Positions 42,449 through 53,606 of a DNA stretch of 64,000 nucleotides are shown piece after piece. The notes beneath the pieces are model-generated. The model made no database searches. It saw only the letters and a program-made list of their open reading frames with translations, and was not told the origin of the DNA. Both the position numbers and the translations under genes were made by a program. Positions within the stretch are counted from its first letter, which is position 1; each line of letters opens with the position of its first letter. Source of the DNA: Bathynomus jamesi (Eukaryota; Arthropoda; Malacostraca; Isopoda; Cirolanidae). The stretch is from the NCBI GenBank assembly GCA_023014485.1, contig JAJOZX010000923.1, positions 263,501 to 327,500 on the forward strand. The letters are read 5' to 3'.

Positions 42449-42486
42449 ACATTAAATATTAAGTGACCTTGGTTAACTTTGGTTTA

Positions 42487-42772
42487 ACCCCCCCGAATTG
42501 TTCATTCTGACGAAGATCAAGCTTGTCACTTCACCTTAGACCTACAGTTTAACGTGGAATCTGAACCACGCCCCACCAGCAGTCCAGTGTCTTAACCACT
42601 AGGCTACCCAGGGTACCCATTTATCTACCAACCAATTTAATTTTTTTTTATTGTATGGAAGGACGAACAATTGAGCTTTGATGCGCGTCGCCTGCCGTCA
42701 GCGGGTCTCAATCCCGGAGCCGATGGATTCGTAGTCAGCGACACTAACCACTGCACCACCGAGGCGCATATC
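42487..42772 (-). mobile_element. Double-headed SINE, complete
   Basis: Minus-strand copy. Head 1 begins TGCGCCTCGGTGGTGCAGTG and includes GGGATTGAGACCCGCTGAC. The linker is ATAAATGGGTACCCTGGGTA, then head 2 with GGTTAAGACACTGGACTGC, and the tail runs to AACAATTCGGG. Confidence 0.85.
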
Positions 42773-42779
42773 AGTTTTT

Positions 42780-44830
42780 TAACCCATTCCAGTCAAAAAC
42801 ATGAATAGTTAATGTACGTCATTTTCAAATGCTTTTCTAGAACATTCTTCATCCTTACGTAACTTGGGAGGAGGGCTTTACATCGTGGCCACGTCGCCGC
42901 ACCGCTTCACGTTAGATCAGCGAGGTTGATCTACTCAGTAATTGGACGAGTGACCGTATATGTAACCCCACCGCATCACTCGAACCTCACGTAAAGATAC
43001 AGGTCTCCTCTGTCACGTGACCTTTGTCTACGATGGAGGTGTGTATATATGACCCCAATCTTTATCATCGTACATAACTTATACTGTATTATTTGACCAT
43101 ATTTAAAAACAACAACGCTTAATTCTTTCCCAACTGTATAAATAATACTTCAATGGTCTCCATTAAGCCCCCATTTAATTTAAACACTTATTTTAAAGTA
43201 CTTAATTAATGCATTATAAGGTATTTGAAATAATCCGATGACCTTCACTGAGGTCTTCCAAAAAGCGTTTTGTCTGACGTTTTTGCTTGACGTATTTTCC
43301 GCTACTGTCTTCCACAGCCTTCAGTGTAGTTATACAGCCGTCTCGGTACTTAAGGAACCGCTATAATATTTAAAGAGACTACTGAGAGGCTGTTCATATA
43401 TTTCTATCCCAGCATAAAACGTCCTATAAAAAAGAAGGCTCAAATTTCAGATAGGAAAAAAGACGCAAATTGCAAATAGGATAAAAACAGTAATTGACAA
43501 GTTAGCTAAAAAAGCTTCATTTAATAGATCGTAAAAGACGAGAGTATCATTTCCTCGGTCTAAAAAGGGGAAGGGTGAGACCATAGTGACCCCCCCCCCC
43601 CCCACCATACCACCACCACCACTGTAAAGGTTCCGTGGTGGGAACAGAACAGGGTGTTTAGATAAATTTAATTAGATTTCGGGTCTGATTACAGTTTATG
43701 AGGTTCTTAAAAATTATATTTTGACGATATTTGGTCATTCAATCTTTTTTTTTTAGCCGAGGAGTCGATGTAATATTTAAACTTTTATTTTTTATGACGT
43801 TCTAAAAGTGACTTTAAAAAAAGTAGCCCAACAAAGTTAAAAATCTTTAAAAAAAATAGCCGCAATCAAATTAAAAATTTAAGACATTTTATTTAAATGT
43901 GTACAAATCCAACTACAGGTGTGAGCACTTAAAATTAAGAATATAATATATGCTATTTTATACATATATTAAAAGGTCTAAAAAGCGTATACACACACCG
44001 TATATTTATCATATCTTTATAAAGGGCGTATATTTTCTCTGGAATAGACATACAATAGACCAAAACAAATCAATTAAAATAACATTAGCGCATTAGAAGA
44101 ATACGGTCCCCACACAGGCCGGGTTGTATATCTAAAAAAAACAAAAAAACTACTTTTTAAAATTTTAATTAAAAAAAAACAACTTTTTTTATCGAAAAAT
44201 AAGTAAATTATACCTAAAACAATATTACCCTGGAATCAATCTGATAGGGGGTATCATTGTAAACAGTTTAAAACTGTACTTTCCTCTGTGCCGTAAACAT
44301 AAATATCCATAATTAGCTATACAAGTCCGTGGAAGAGAAAATGAGAACAAAACTCTTTCCTATGTCTTTCCCGTTCTCTCTAAGTTATAATAGAAATTTA
44401 CACTAAAGAGATCTCAAACTTTCTCGCATGGTAATTGCCCACCAAAATAATGGTATTGGAATTATCCTACACACTGTCTTTCCATTTAAAATTGCATTAT
44501 TTCAGTAATTCCAATTGCAATTCTTATTTATTATAACCTATTATTAGTTATAATAGGTCGAAAATCAATGAGTCATTATTAGCAAAATACAGTTGGGGAA
44601 AATAATTCGCCGAATAAAAAATAATCCATGAAAATATTAAACTGAAAATTTCATCACGCCGCAAATAATTTGTAACTGGTTGGAAAACGGGCTTATGCCA
44701 CGTCTTCGCCTTTTAATTGATGGGTATTTGAATAAGTTGTTCGTTCAAGAAACGCCCCTTTTCCAAAAACGTAAAGATCATATCCACTCCCTCATACCTA
44801 CACCTCACTCTCCCACTCCTATTAAAATGG
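42780..44830. other. About 2 kb without recognisable genes
   Basis: Holds short homopolymers (a C tract at about 43590-43605 followed by ACC repeats) and AT-rich sequence. No TIR, SINE head or conserved coding motif was seen. Confidence 0.5.
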
Positions 44831-44833
44831 TAT

Positions 44834-44837
<4 letters not shown>

Positions 44838-44880
<43 letters not shown>
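44838..44880. repeat. (TA)n microsatellite
   Basis: TA tract ending a few bases before the mariner terminus. Confidence 0.95.
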
Positions 44881-44883
<3 letters not shown>

Positions 44884-46229
44884 AGAGGACCACTCAATAT
44901 ATTTTGCCACACCTTTTTTTTTCTTTCCAAGTTTCCTTGTAAGTTCCAGAAATTTTGTACACAAGTAGTTATATACCTTTTTTGCAAGATTTTAGTTTTC
45001 CACATAGTCTCCATCCTTTTCTACGGCATTCCTCCACCTCGAAACAAGGGCCTTTATTCCTTGCTGGTAAAAGTTCGCTGGGTTCCGCTGGAGCCGCCTC
45101 TTAGCCTCCTCAACAACTTCATCGTCACTCTGAAACTTTCTTCCACGAATAGCATTCTTCATTGACCCAAACAAATGGAACTCTGAAGGTGCCAGATCCG
45201 GGTTGTATGGAGGGTGGAGTAATACAGTCAAGCGCATTTTTGTGATGGCCTCTGCTTGCAAACTGTTGTGTGGTGTTGCGCTATCGTACAAACGAAGGAC
45301 GTCTTCCAGTTTTCTCTCCGGTCGAACTCGCTTTATACGTCTCTGGAGTCTCTGTAGGGTAGCAATATATGTCTCTGAGTTGATTGTTTATCCTTTCTTC
45401 ATAATGTCCACCAGAATCACCCCTTTCATATCCCAGAAGATGGTGGCCATAAACTTCCCAATGTGGGGAGTATGCGTGATGCCATTCTATGGATTGGCGT
45501 TTTGTTTCAGGTTCAAAGTGGTGTACCCAAGTCTCATCCCCAGTCACAATTCGTGAAAGGAAGTCATCCCCTTCTGTCTCGTATCGAACCAACGACTCAG
45601 AAGCAATTTCTTTTCTTTGGGCTTTGTGATCTTCAGTCAGTTCGCGAGGAACAAACGTGAACACACTTTTGAGTATCCCAGTTGCTGAATTATCGTATTC
45701 ACACTTCCTCCATTAATTTCTAGCTCCAGTGATAGCTCCTTGTATGTGACGTGCCGATTTGACTGAATGATGCTGTTAGCACGTTGCACAGTGTGAGATG
45801 TCACAGCCGAAGCCGGGCGACCGCAGCCAGCCTCATCATCGAGGCTGGCTCTCCTTCTCTCCGATGATCTCACGCGTTTAGACCAGCGTCCAACTGTGCT
45901 TCGATCAACAACAGCATCTCCGTAAACGTTTTGTAGACGTTTGTGAATATTTCCAACCGTTTCCTTCTCTGCGGTTAAGAACTCGATAACAGCTCTCTGT
46001 TTACGACGCACATCAGTGTCAGACGCCATTTTCGAAACTGCGTTAACCATCGGTTTTATACAAGGGTGTTTAATAGCGGTTTTATACAAGGATGGGAGGT
46101 TCAAACTGGAAAAATTTGATTATGTGAAGCGCAGAAAATTCGAACTTATGGCCCAAAAGACATTTCAGCCCCATTGGCCTATTATTTAGCTAAGAAAAAA
46201 GGGTGGGGCAAAATATATTGAGTACTCCT
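44884..46229 (-). mobile_element. mariner transposon (DD34D type), decayed
   Basis: Inverted termini of about 30 bp share ACTCAATATATTTTGCC-CA and the complement. Length is about 1.35 kb. The single gene on the minus strand is a mariner transposase with several frameshifts. Confidence 0.85.
44992..46029 (-). pseudogene. mariner transposase, broken
   Basis: The ATG at 46027-46029 opens MASDTDVRRKQRAVIEFLTA. The DNA-binding part has YGDAVVDRSTVGRWSKRVRS and GRPASAVTSHTVQRANSII. A frameshift near 45650 leads to FVPRELTEDHKAQRKEIASE and TGDETWVHHFEPETKRQSIE (first Asp). A second shift near 45450 reaches DMKGVILVDIMKKG, LQRLQRRIKRVRPE, then YDSATPHNSLQAEAI (second Asp) and YNPDLAPSEFHLFGSMK. The third catalytic Asp of PSD is Glu here, and the spacing is one residue short of DD34D. 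The C-terminus RWRNAVEKDGDYVEN is intact. The enzyme is inactive. Confidence 0.92.
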
Positions 46230-46420
46230 AGTATATTGGCGCTCGTAAGTATTCGTACGGAGAAATATTTTAGTTATATTCTTCTTTATCTTTTGTACCA
46301 TGCATAGGATGGTTATGAACATTTTATCGTTCGTTTGGAAAAATTTAACAAAAAAATTAGTTTAACTCCAACATATTTTGATGTAAAACATCAAAGAATT
46401 TGAGGAAAATAAAAAAATTA
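46230..46420. mobile_element. Tc1-like end fragment
   Basis: Contains TTGGCGCTCGTAAGTATTCG, TTATATTCTTCTTTATCTTT and GAACATTTTATCGTTCGTTT. It matches the left part of the Tc1 copy at 16530-18236, with better preserved outer bases. It directly abuts the mariner and has no gene. Confidence 0.75.
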
Positions 46421-46427
46421 ATGATTA

Positions 46428-46895
46428 CAAGGATTACAAGAAAAGTATTGTCCTCCCCTATAACAAAAACTTAAAAGGGCTTAAGAAAACTTGTCAGAGA
46501 GTAGGCAATAATGTGGCATTCAAATATAATAATTGCATAAATGACATGTTAATAAGGAAAGACAGGTGTGTGTATATATATTACCAAGAATGTCCTGATA
46601 ATGTATACGTGAGAGAAATGGGAAGGGACCTCAGTAAGAGAATTTATGAACACAAGAGAGATGTGAGGGTGGGAATGAAAAAAGTGCTGTATTCTGTCAT
46701 GTTAGAGACTATAACCATGTAATAGATTTCAATAATTGCAACATCGTTTTCAAATCTAATAATTATGTTAACCGTATAGGCTCTATACAAAATTTTAATC
46801 TATCCGATGGTCAATTCTGTTTTAACAAAATTATATGTAATAAAATTAAGAATTTTGTAACAATACCCATCAAAAATCCCCAGGCAACATAGTAC
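46428..46895 (+). pseudogene. Penelope-like GIY-YIG endonuclease fragment
   Basis: The plus strand reads VLPYNKNLKGLKKTCQRVG, YYQECPDNVYVREMGRDLS (worn form of the VYVGETGR motif), KRIYEHKRDVRVG and, after a frameshift, FCHVRDYNHVIDFNNCNIVF. This is the C-terminal GIY-YIG nuclease of a PLE. It differs clearly from the 50.9-56.4 kb pair, so it is another family. No reverse transcriptase is adjacent. Confidence 0.8.
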
Positions 46896-47110
46896 ATCCA
46901 GCAGGTCAAAGTTGGGTCGGAGGGGTCACTTAACTATCCCCTGAAAGAGGATGGGAGGCGTATATAAACTCTGTTCTTTGTTTATGCGGTCATTACTAAT
47001 TGACAAGGAATTTGCGAGGAGCCGAAACTGTATTGGTGTTAAGAAATAAAAATTTACATCTTCCTGAAGAGTGGTTTCTTTTTTCATATATATATATATA
47101 TATATATATA

Positions 47111-48018
47111 CAGGGCGTCCCAAAAAAATGTATACACACTTTAAATAATTATAAAGGCAGTGTTTATTAAAATACATTTCATTTTCAAAATGTAATAGAA
47201 TCTACAGACATTATTTAATTGTTTTGTCAACGCCTGTTTTCAAACTGACGTCCGTTCTGGTCCAGGCACTGCTGATAACGCGAAGCAATGGAATCGCAAA
47301 CATCACGAAACATTTCGTTTGGTATTTGTGTGCATTCTCGTTCAATGGCTGCTCTCAATTCAGCGACTGTTGCAGGTTTATAGCGTAGACTTTGTCTTTT
47401 AAGTATCCCCATAAAAAAAAGTCTAGTGGTGTGAGGTCTGGTGAACGCGGAGGGTATTCTACGAAACCCCTTCGTCCAATCCACATCCACATCGTGCCAA
47501 GTACCACTTTCAATACTCCACTCTTCGGTCCGGATCATCATCTTCATTAATAGCATGGACTAATCTTGGAATGTAACTTTTCCATTGACAGCGCTTCAAA
47601 ATGCGTTGGACAGACGATTCTGAAATTCCTACCTCACGACTCGCTTGCCGCACAGATTTTCTTGGACTTTGGTGATACGTTTCCAGTACTCTTTCTTGCT
47701 TTGTGGGGCTTGTCGATGTCCGTGGTCTTCCGGAACGCTTCTTGTGGACATTCTGAACAGTTCCATCGGCTTCAAACTTATCTCTAATTCGAGTGATGGT
47801 AAGTCGCGTTGGTGGATCTGTTTGAAACTCCCTCCTAAACTGTCTTTGCACTTCAACTGCGTTTTCACACTTCCAGTAGCATTTTAGAATGAATTTCCTT
47901 TGTTCAAAGCTTAGTCTGACTGCCATTATTAATTCTAATGGGTTTAACTTGGAAAGAAAGAAACATCAATTGAGCTATCAGCTGTTAAAGTGTGTATACA
48001 TTTTTTTGGGACGCCCTG
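47111..48018 (-). mobile_element. DD41D-type transposon, internally deleted
   Basis: Inverted termini CAGGGCGTCCCAAAAAAATG, TA on both sides (47109-47110 and 48019-48020), 908 bp. The left TA belongs to a TA array. It retains the ends of a transposase gene without its catalytic middle. Confidence 0.9.
47227..47926 (-). pseudogene. DD41D-type transposase lacking the catalytic centre
   Basis: The N-terminal 138 residues ([77 protein letters not shown]) form the tandem helix-turn-helix region. The frame reaches [12 protein letters not shown] and then passes to a late segment (DWTKGFRRIPSAFTRPH in a shifted frame, then PATVAELRAAIERECTQIP and the end LDQNGRQFENRR). The FSDE and QQDG motifs are gone. 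Confidence 0.87.
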
Positions 48019-48135
48019 TATATAAAGTTTGGAGATAGGAATTAAACATATAAATAATTTTTAATTGCCCGCAGGTGGGTGTTTCAGGCGTGTATACACG
48101 CATGTACCTGTTTGTGTGTGTATGTGTGTGTACGC

Positions 48136-48136
<1 letters not shown>

Positions 48137-48168
<32 letters not shown>
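48137..48168. repeat. (TA)n microsatellite
   Basis: TA tract after a TG-rich stretch. Confidence 0.9.
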
Positions 48169-48170
<2 letters not shown>

Positions 48171-48179
48171 CTTAAATAC

Positions 48180-48595
48180 TCGTATATATTTAAGCTCGTA
48201 TTTTAAGTTCGAAAGACGATAATAGGTTCGCCTACAATTGTCTACACGAAAACAACGCATATCTTTGTCACTCTTTTGCAGACATCAGTAGTGTGTGTAG
48301 CGTGTGTGTCTATGTGTGTGCATGTCGCTGTTCTATTGAGCCTATGTGTATATGCATGTGTCAACGTTTTGTCGAAGTTGTACCTTCTAGGTTGCCTAGG
48401 TTAGGTTTAGGTTAGGATAGGATTATTATTTTTGTCTCTATGTGAGGTTAGGTTAGCTGTGTATATGCATGTGTTAGTGTGTTGCATCACATCAGGTGGC
48501 TCTAAACCTTATATCCTTTCAATATTTTTACTTATCTTTTAAATTGGTGTCTACTAAAGTTCATAGTGTGACGTCACATTTATATATCTTGTTTA
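48180..48595. other. Intergenic with TTAGG-like repeats
   Basis: No gene. TG-rich sequence, and about four TTAGG-related units near 48400-48460 (AGGTTAGGTTTAGGTTAGG). Confidence 0.5.
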
Positions 48596-48599
48596 ATCT

Positions 48600-48950
48600 T
48601 GATTTTGCTTCCTCCCAAATTGTTCATTCTGACCAAGGTCAAGCTTGTTGTTTCACCTTAGACCTACAGCTTAACGTGGAATCCGAATCACGACCCACCA
48701 CGGGCAGTCAGAAATTACAAATTCCTCGCCCGGACTCGATCTCACGACCACTCGATCAGCAGCCCAATGTTTTAACCACTAGGCTATCCAGGGTACCCAA
48801 GGTACCCATTTATCTATCAACCAAATTTTTTTTATTGTATGGAAAGATGAACAGCTGGGTTTGCTGCGCACCGACTGCCGTTACCAGGAATCGAACCCTG
48901 GGCCGGTGGATTTATGGTAGAGGTGCTAACCACTACACCACCGAGGCGCA
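48600..48950 (-). mobile_element. Double-headed SINE, complete
   Basis: Minus-strand copy with head 1 (GCGCCTCGGTGGTGTAGTGG), linker, head 2 (TGGATAGCCTAGTGGTTAAA) and the long variant middle with CGTGAGATCGAGTCCGGGCG. The tail is at about 48610. It is longer than the 42487 copy because it keeps the GAGTCCGGGCGAGGAATTTG segment also seen at 8265-8470. Confidence 0.85.
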
Positions 48951-48967
48951 AATATATATACACACAC

Positions 48968-49679
48968 ACGGTGTCCACAAAGTCCTGTTCCGGTTTTAAA
49001 ATTGTATAACAACAAAACCAAAAAAGATAGAATAATGCAGTTTTTTGGCATTTTATCGCTTAACTATTAAAATTTTGATTTACAGGTTGTAATCTGAGTG
49101 TTAAGTTGCTATTGATAGGAGCTTGAACGAAAATGACGACTATACAGGAGAAAGCTGAATGTGTAATCTGGCTTGTAAAGTTTGGATTATTTGCACTATA
49201 CTGTAGTCCACTTGGACTATTTTGCACTTGGACTATTTGGCGTATTCGCACTTTATACATGTAAAGATACAATCTCTTGTGTACAACTTTGTGTACCGTT
49301 GATCTTGGTAGCTGCAGTTCATTTGAGGCACGACGATTAGGCTTTCTAGGGCTCGTTGGAACGTCTCTTGGACGAGTCTTGGCAAGTCTATCACACTTCC
49401 TGTCTCCCGAAACTTGCAAAACCACCTCCTAATTCCGTTGAACAGTTGTCACTCATTTCGACTCTGCGAACCAGATTACACATTGTGTTTTCTCCTGTGT
49501 AGTCGACATTTTCGTTCAAGCTTCTATCAATAGCAACTTGACACTCAGATTACAACCTGCAAATCAAAATAAAACTTCATTAGTTAAGCAACAAAATGCA
49601 AAAAACTGTATTATTCTATCTCTTCTGGTTTTGTTGTAATAAAATTTTAAAACCGGAACAGGATTTTGTGGACACCATG
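48968..49679. mobile_element. mariner-type deletion derivative with long TIRs
   Basis: The ends GGTGTCCACAAAGTCCTGTT and their mirror extend for about 190 bp. Both arms include the start of a transposase (MTTIQEKAECVIW, MSTTQEKTQCVIWF). The minus-strand interior gives VVLQVSGDRKCDRLAKTRPR and ELQLPRSTVHKVVHKRL, similar in part to the 844-2169 transposase. No catalytic motif. Confidence 0.82.
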
Positions 49680-49683
49680 TATA

Positions 49684-50077
49684 TCTTTCATTCTTCTTTC
49701 TTTATGAGGGTTTGAACGACCTGTGATCAATCCCTCTGCGGCATCCCACTTCATTTGCAGGATTTGGTGGAGCAGGGAATTGCTTTCCGATCTCCTCCTG
49801 CCCACGTAGCCAGCCACGCATGTCGTTATCTGTTTGGCTTGAAGAGTTTTGTGCCCTTTATTCTGTAGCTCCTTGTTTCATCTTTCATTCTTCTTTCTTT
49901 ATGAGGGTTTGAACGACCTGTGATCAATCCCTCTGCGGCATCCCACTTCATTTGCAGGATTTGGTGGAGCAGGGAATTGCTTTCCGATCTCCTCCTGCCC
50001 ACGTAGCCAGCCACGCATGTCCTTATCTGTTTGGCTTGAAGAGTTTTGTGCCCTTTATTCTGTAGCTCCTTGTTATT
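49684..50077. repeat. Tandem duplication of a 197-bp unit
   Basis: Two almost identical units, first near 49684-49880 and second near 49881-50077, with one visible base difference (ATGTCGTTATC versus ATGTCCTTATC). The minus-strand frame MAGYVGRRRSESNSLL to GTKLFKPNR lies across it. A third partial GTTTTGTACCCTTTATTCTG follows at 50105. It adjoins the CR1-like LINE end. Confidence 0.85.
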
Positions 50078-50099
50078 AGAAGCTGTTTGTTTGTTTGTT

Positions 50100-50850
50100 A
50101 TTAGAGTTTTGTACCCTTTATTCTGTAGCTCTTTGTGATCTTAGAAGTTGGAATTTTTCTTCGTTGAACTTCATAGTGTTGTCTTCTGCCCACTTGAATA
50201 ATGCTTCAATGTCTTTTTGTAATTTTTCTATGCCACCTTCGTTTGATATTTCCTTGCATATCTTTATGTCATCTGCGAAACATGATACAATACTGTCATT
50301 AATATCTGTATCAGTGTCTGCAATTATTATTATGCACAGCAAGGGAGCTAATATGTACTTTGTGGTACAGAGCTCATGATTTCTGAGACTTCAGATTTAA
50401 TTCCATTTACTATCATTCTTTGTGTTCTTTGGGTCAGAAAATTAAATATCTATCTTCCTAGCTTTCCAGTAATTCCTGTATTCTGAAGTTTGTGTGCTAT
50501 AATTCCATGGTCACATTTATCGAAGGCTTTAACAAAGTCAGTATATATTACAGCTATGTTTTGTCCTCAACTCAATGTTTCCAATGTTTCCCGGTGATCT
50601 AATAGCTGTGATAGGCATGATCTTCCAGCACTGAGGCCATGTTGGTTTGGATTATATAAATTCTTTTCTTGTAGAAGTAAGTAGTTTTGCTTCTAATTAT
50701 ACGTTCAAAACACTTTACAACGTGGGAGGTGAAAACTACTTGCCTGATAATTCTTAGACATTGCTCTGAGAACTCTAATTCGATTAATAGATTCGTGCCC
50801 GAACTTGTTCTTGGCTGGGTTGCATCAATGTTAAAATATTCATCTGCATT
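50100..50850 (-). pseudogene. CR1-like LINE reverse transcriptase, 3' half of a split copy
   Basis: The minus strand reads NADEYFNIDATQPRTSSGTN and LEFSEQCLRIIRQVVF, AGRSCLSQLLDHRETLE, AVIYTDFVKAFDKCDHGII (motif A), SSVPQ (motif B remnant), VSCFADDIKICKEI (FADD) and MKFNEEKFQLLRSQ. Frameshifts are frequent. Its 5' continuation is at 56377-57430, on the other side of the PLE palindrome. Confidence 0.85.
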
Positions 50851-51673
50851 AATAAATGCAAAAAACTTCACTTTTTTCTACGTGAAGGTCAAAATATGAA
50901 AATAAAAACCCACTCTAATAGACAGAGTTTATTTCCACGACAGTTTCGACGCCCACTGGCATCCTCCTTGGGTGGATACAGAAACACGAATGAACCAAAA
51001 CAAGAGGGAAAAACAGTCCAGGGACCGACCGTTAAGAAATTCGCACCTAGGTTAGATCCCATTCTCCCGACACCGGAAGGGCATTTTCATTAAGTACATT
51101 CGCACAAATTTAAAACTATCTTCCTGTTCTAAACATACAGATTATATTATTTTTTTACATAATTATTACATTTATTATTAAATTTAATACATTTAATATT
51201 GCATAATTATTTATTACAGACATTATAAATTTATTATTACATTGGTTATTACATTGTTGTTTATTATACAGAACTTATAAACCGAAAAACGAATGAAAAA
51301 AGCCGATTAGGAAACAATCCAGAGACCATTGAGAAATTCGCACCTAGGTTAGATACCGTTCTCCCGACACCGGAAGGGCACTTTATTCAGGGTCCGCTTA
51401 TAAGTACATTCCCACAAATTAAAACTATCTTCTTGTTCTATACATACAGATTCTAATATTTTGACATAATTACTGCATTTATTATTGCATTTACATTTTT
51501 TTTTTAACATTTATTATTATTACCTTTACCCTAATTATTAAATTTATAATATTACCTTTATTATTACATCTGTTGCATTTATATTTATTTCCACATTTAT
51601 TACTTCCATTATTACATTTACTAAAAGCGAGTAAGGAAACAATCCAATCCAGAGACCTTTAAGAAATTCACAC

Positions 51674-53590
51674 TTAGGTTCGAACCCGTTCCCACGACTC
51701 CGTAAGGGATTTTTTGACCAAGAATCTCATTAAAGGGTCTAACTTATAAGTACCTTCGCACAAATTAAAATTATCTAATTTTTCTATACACACAGATTCT
51801 ATTATTTTTCTTTTGACATAATTGTTACATTTATAAAGTACCTTACTTGATTCCCAATCTATAGCATGATTATTTTGGCTGGCGTGATAAAAAATGGCAT
51901 TATTAGTATTACAACTTCTGAAGGCATATTTGTGTTCTTTAATACGGGTTTCAATATTTCTTCCAGTTTCTCCCACGTATACTAAATCACAACTTTTACA
52001 GGGAATGCTGTAGACACAGGCTTGTTCCTCTTTTGCAACGTTATTCCTAACCAATTTACTTTTCACGGTAGACGAATATTTGAACGCCAAAGCAAACTTA
52101 AAAAAATCTTTCGTCAACGGTTTTACTCTTTCTAAGCCGGCAATGTAAGGCAAACTCACATATTGTTTTTGGTTAACTGAAGGTTCCCGAGGGGCATAAA
52201 AAGATTTTCTGGCTTTAAAATACGCCTTTCTGATAAACCACTCGGGATATTTTAAATCCTTAAAAATGTTCCAAATCTTTGAATTTTCTGGGTCCAGCAA
52301 ATGTGGGCTACAAATCCTGAGTGCTCTTAGAAACATGGAAGAAATAATTGAGCTTTTAACCCCTTCATCATGATATGAAAAATAATGAATGTACGAATTA
52401 CAATGAGTAGGTTTTCTATAGACCGTGAAATTGGGCTTTCCGCTTTCGTTAATGACCAAAACATCTAGAAAAGGTAATTGTTTGTCGTTCTCCCATTCAT
52501 ATTTAAATTTAATAGAGGGAACAAGATTATTTAATGACTGAAAGAAAGTGTCAAAGTTGTTCCAGTGATCAGGCCAAAATGAGAAAATATCATCTACATA
52601 ACGAAACCAAATTAGATTCCTGGGACATATTGTTTGCAACAATTCCGACTCATAATATTCCATGTATAATGTACTCAGTATTGGGGATAAAGGGGACCCC
52701 ATTCCCATACCAAAACGTTGCAAATAAAATTCTTCACCGAAGGGAAGGAGAAGGCATTATTGGTGACACAGAGGTTTATCAGTTCTAAAAATACAGATGT
52801 GGGCATGCCTAGTTCTACGTTACATGTTGGCAATTTTCTATCTAAAAAACTAAGTACATCATCAATGGGAACTTTCGTAAACAAGTACTCAACGTCAAAA
52901 CTATCATTCTTCCCCGTTTTAAATCTAAGGACATAACTTTGTTAATAAAGTCACAGGAATTAGTGATGTGCGAGCCTGAAAATTTACCAACTAATGGGGA
53001 TAATTTATCTGTAAGAAATTTAGATAACCTGTAACTAAAGGAACCCCTGTGTGAAATAATGGGACGGAGTGGTATATTAATCTTATGGGTTTTGGGTAGG
53101 CCGTAAATGTGGGGGAGGTTTGGGTTAATCTGTAGAAATCTTTTAGGATCAATCGCCGGGACATCTTTTAATAAGTTCCTGGTGGTTTTGTTGAATTCGG
53201 CAGAAAGACGCTTTAGGGGGGACGATCTCACTTTGGTGTAGGTGAATTCATCACTAGTAACGCTTCCATTTTTTGTTTATAATCACACTTGTCCAAAATA
53301 ATCACAGTGTTACTTTTGTCCGCTTTAGTGACAAATATTGCTTCATTCTTCCTGAGCTTGTCTAAAGCTAACCGGAATCTTTTGGGAATAGAGTCCATTG
53401 AGTTGAAATGTTCCAGAAACTTGCTCAGAATCAAACCATTTAAACACGGAATATCCACCCTGGAATTAACTACGGAAGACACAAAATCTAAAACAATGTT
53501 TTTATCGTGTTTAAGGGCAAACGACAGCCCTAAATTAAGAACTTCCTTTTCGGATTTGGATAAGACATATAAATGCGACGTGGAGACTAG
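51674..53590 (-). pseudogene. Penelope-like RT and GIY-YIG polyprotein, minus copy
   Basis: N-terminal region: LSKSEKEVLNLGLSFALKHD and EAIFVTKADKSNTVIILDK. Reverse transcriptase: LPHIYGLPKTHKINIPLRPI, GSFSYRLSKFLTDKLSPLVG, FGMGMGSPLSPILSTLYMEY, WFRYVDDIFSFWPDHW and DKQLPFLDVLVINE. Then linker and GIY-YIG nuclease YSIPCKSCDLVYVGETGRNI with IETRIKEHKYAF. The C-terminus is complete at 51674. Frameshifts: near 53256, near 52905 and near 52735. The last is shared with the plus copy. The 5' end stops about 80 bp short of the plus copy's homology. Confidence 0.92.
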
Positions 53591-53606
53591 ACGCACTGAA
53601 CAACGA

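Noticed and set aside
43585..43625. Poly-C and ACC repeats as a G-quadruplex regulatory site
   Set aside because: A single short tract with no adjacent gene or promoter feature; no evidence for function.
53289..53606. Long frame extending the plus PLE protein upstream (MSKIITVLLLSALVTN...)
   Set aside because: This part is the antisense of the minus-strand PLE copy across the palindrome; it is open by chance.
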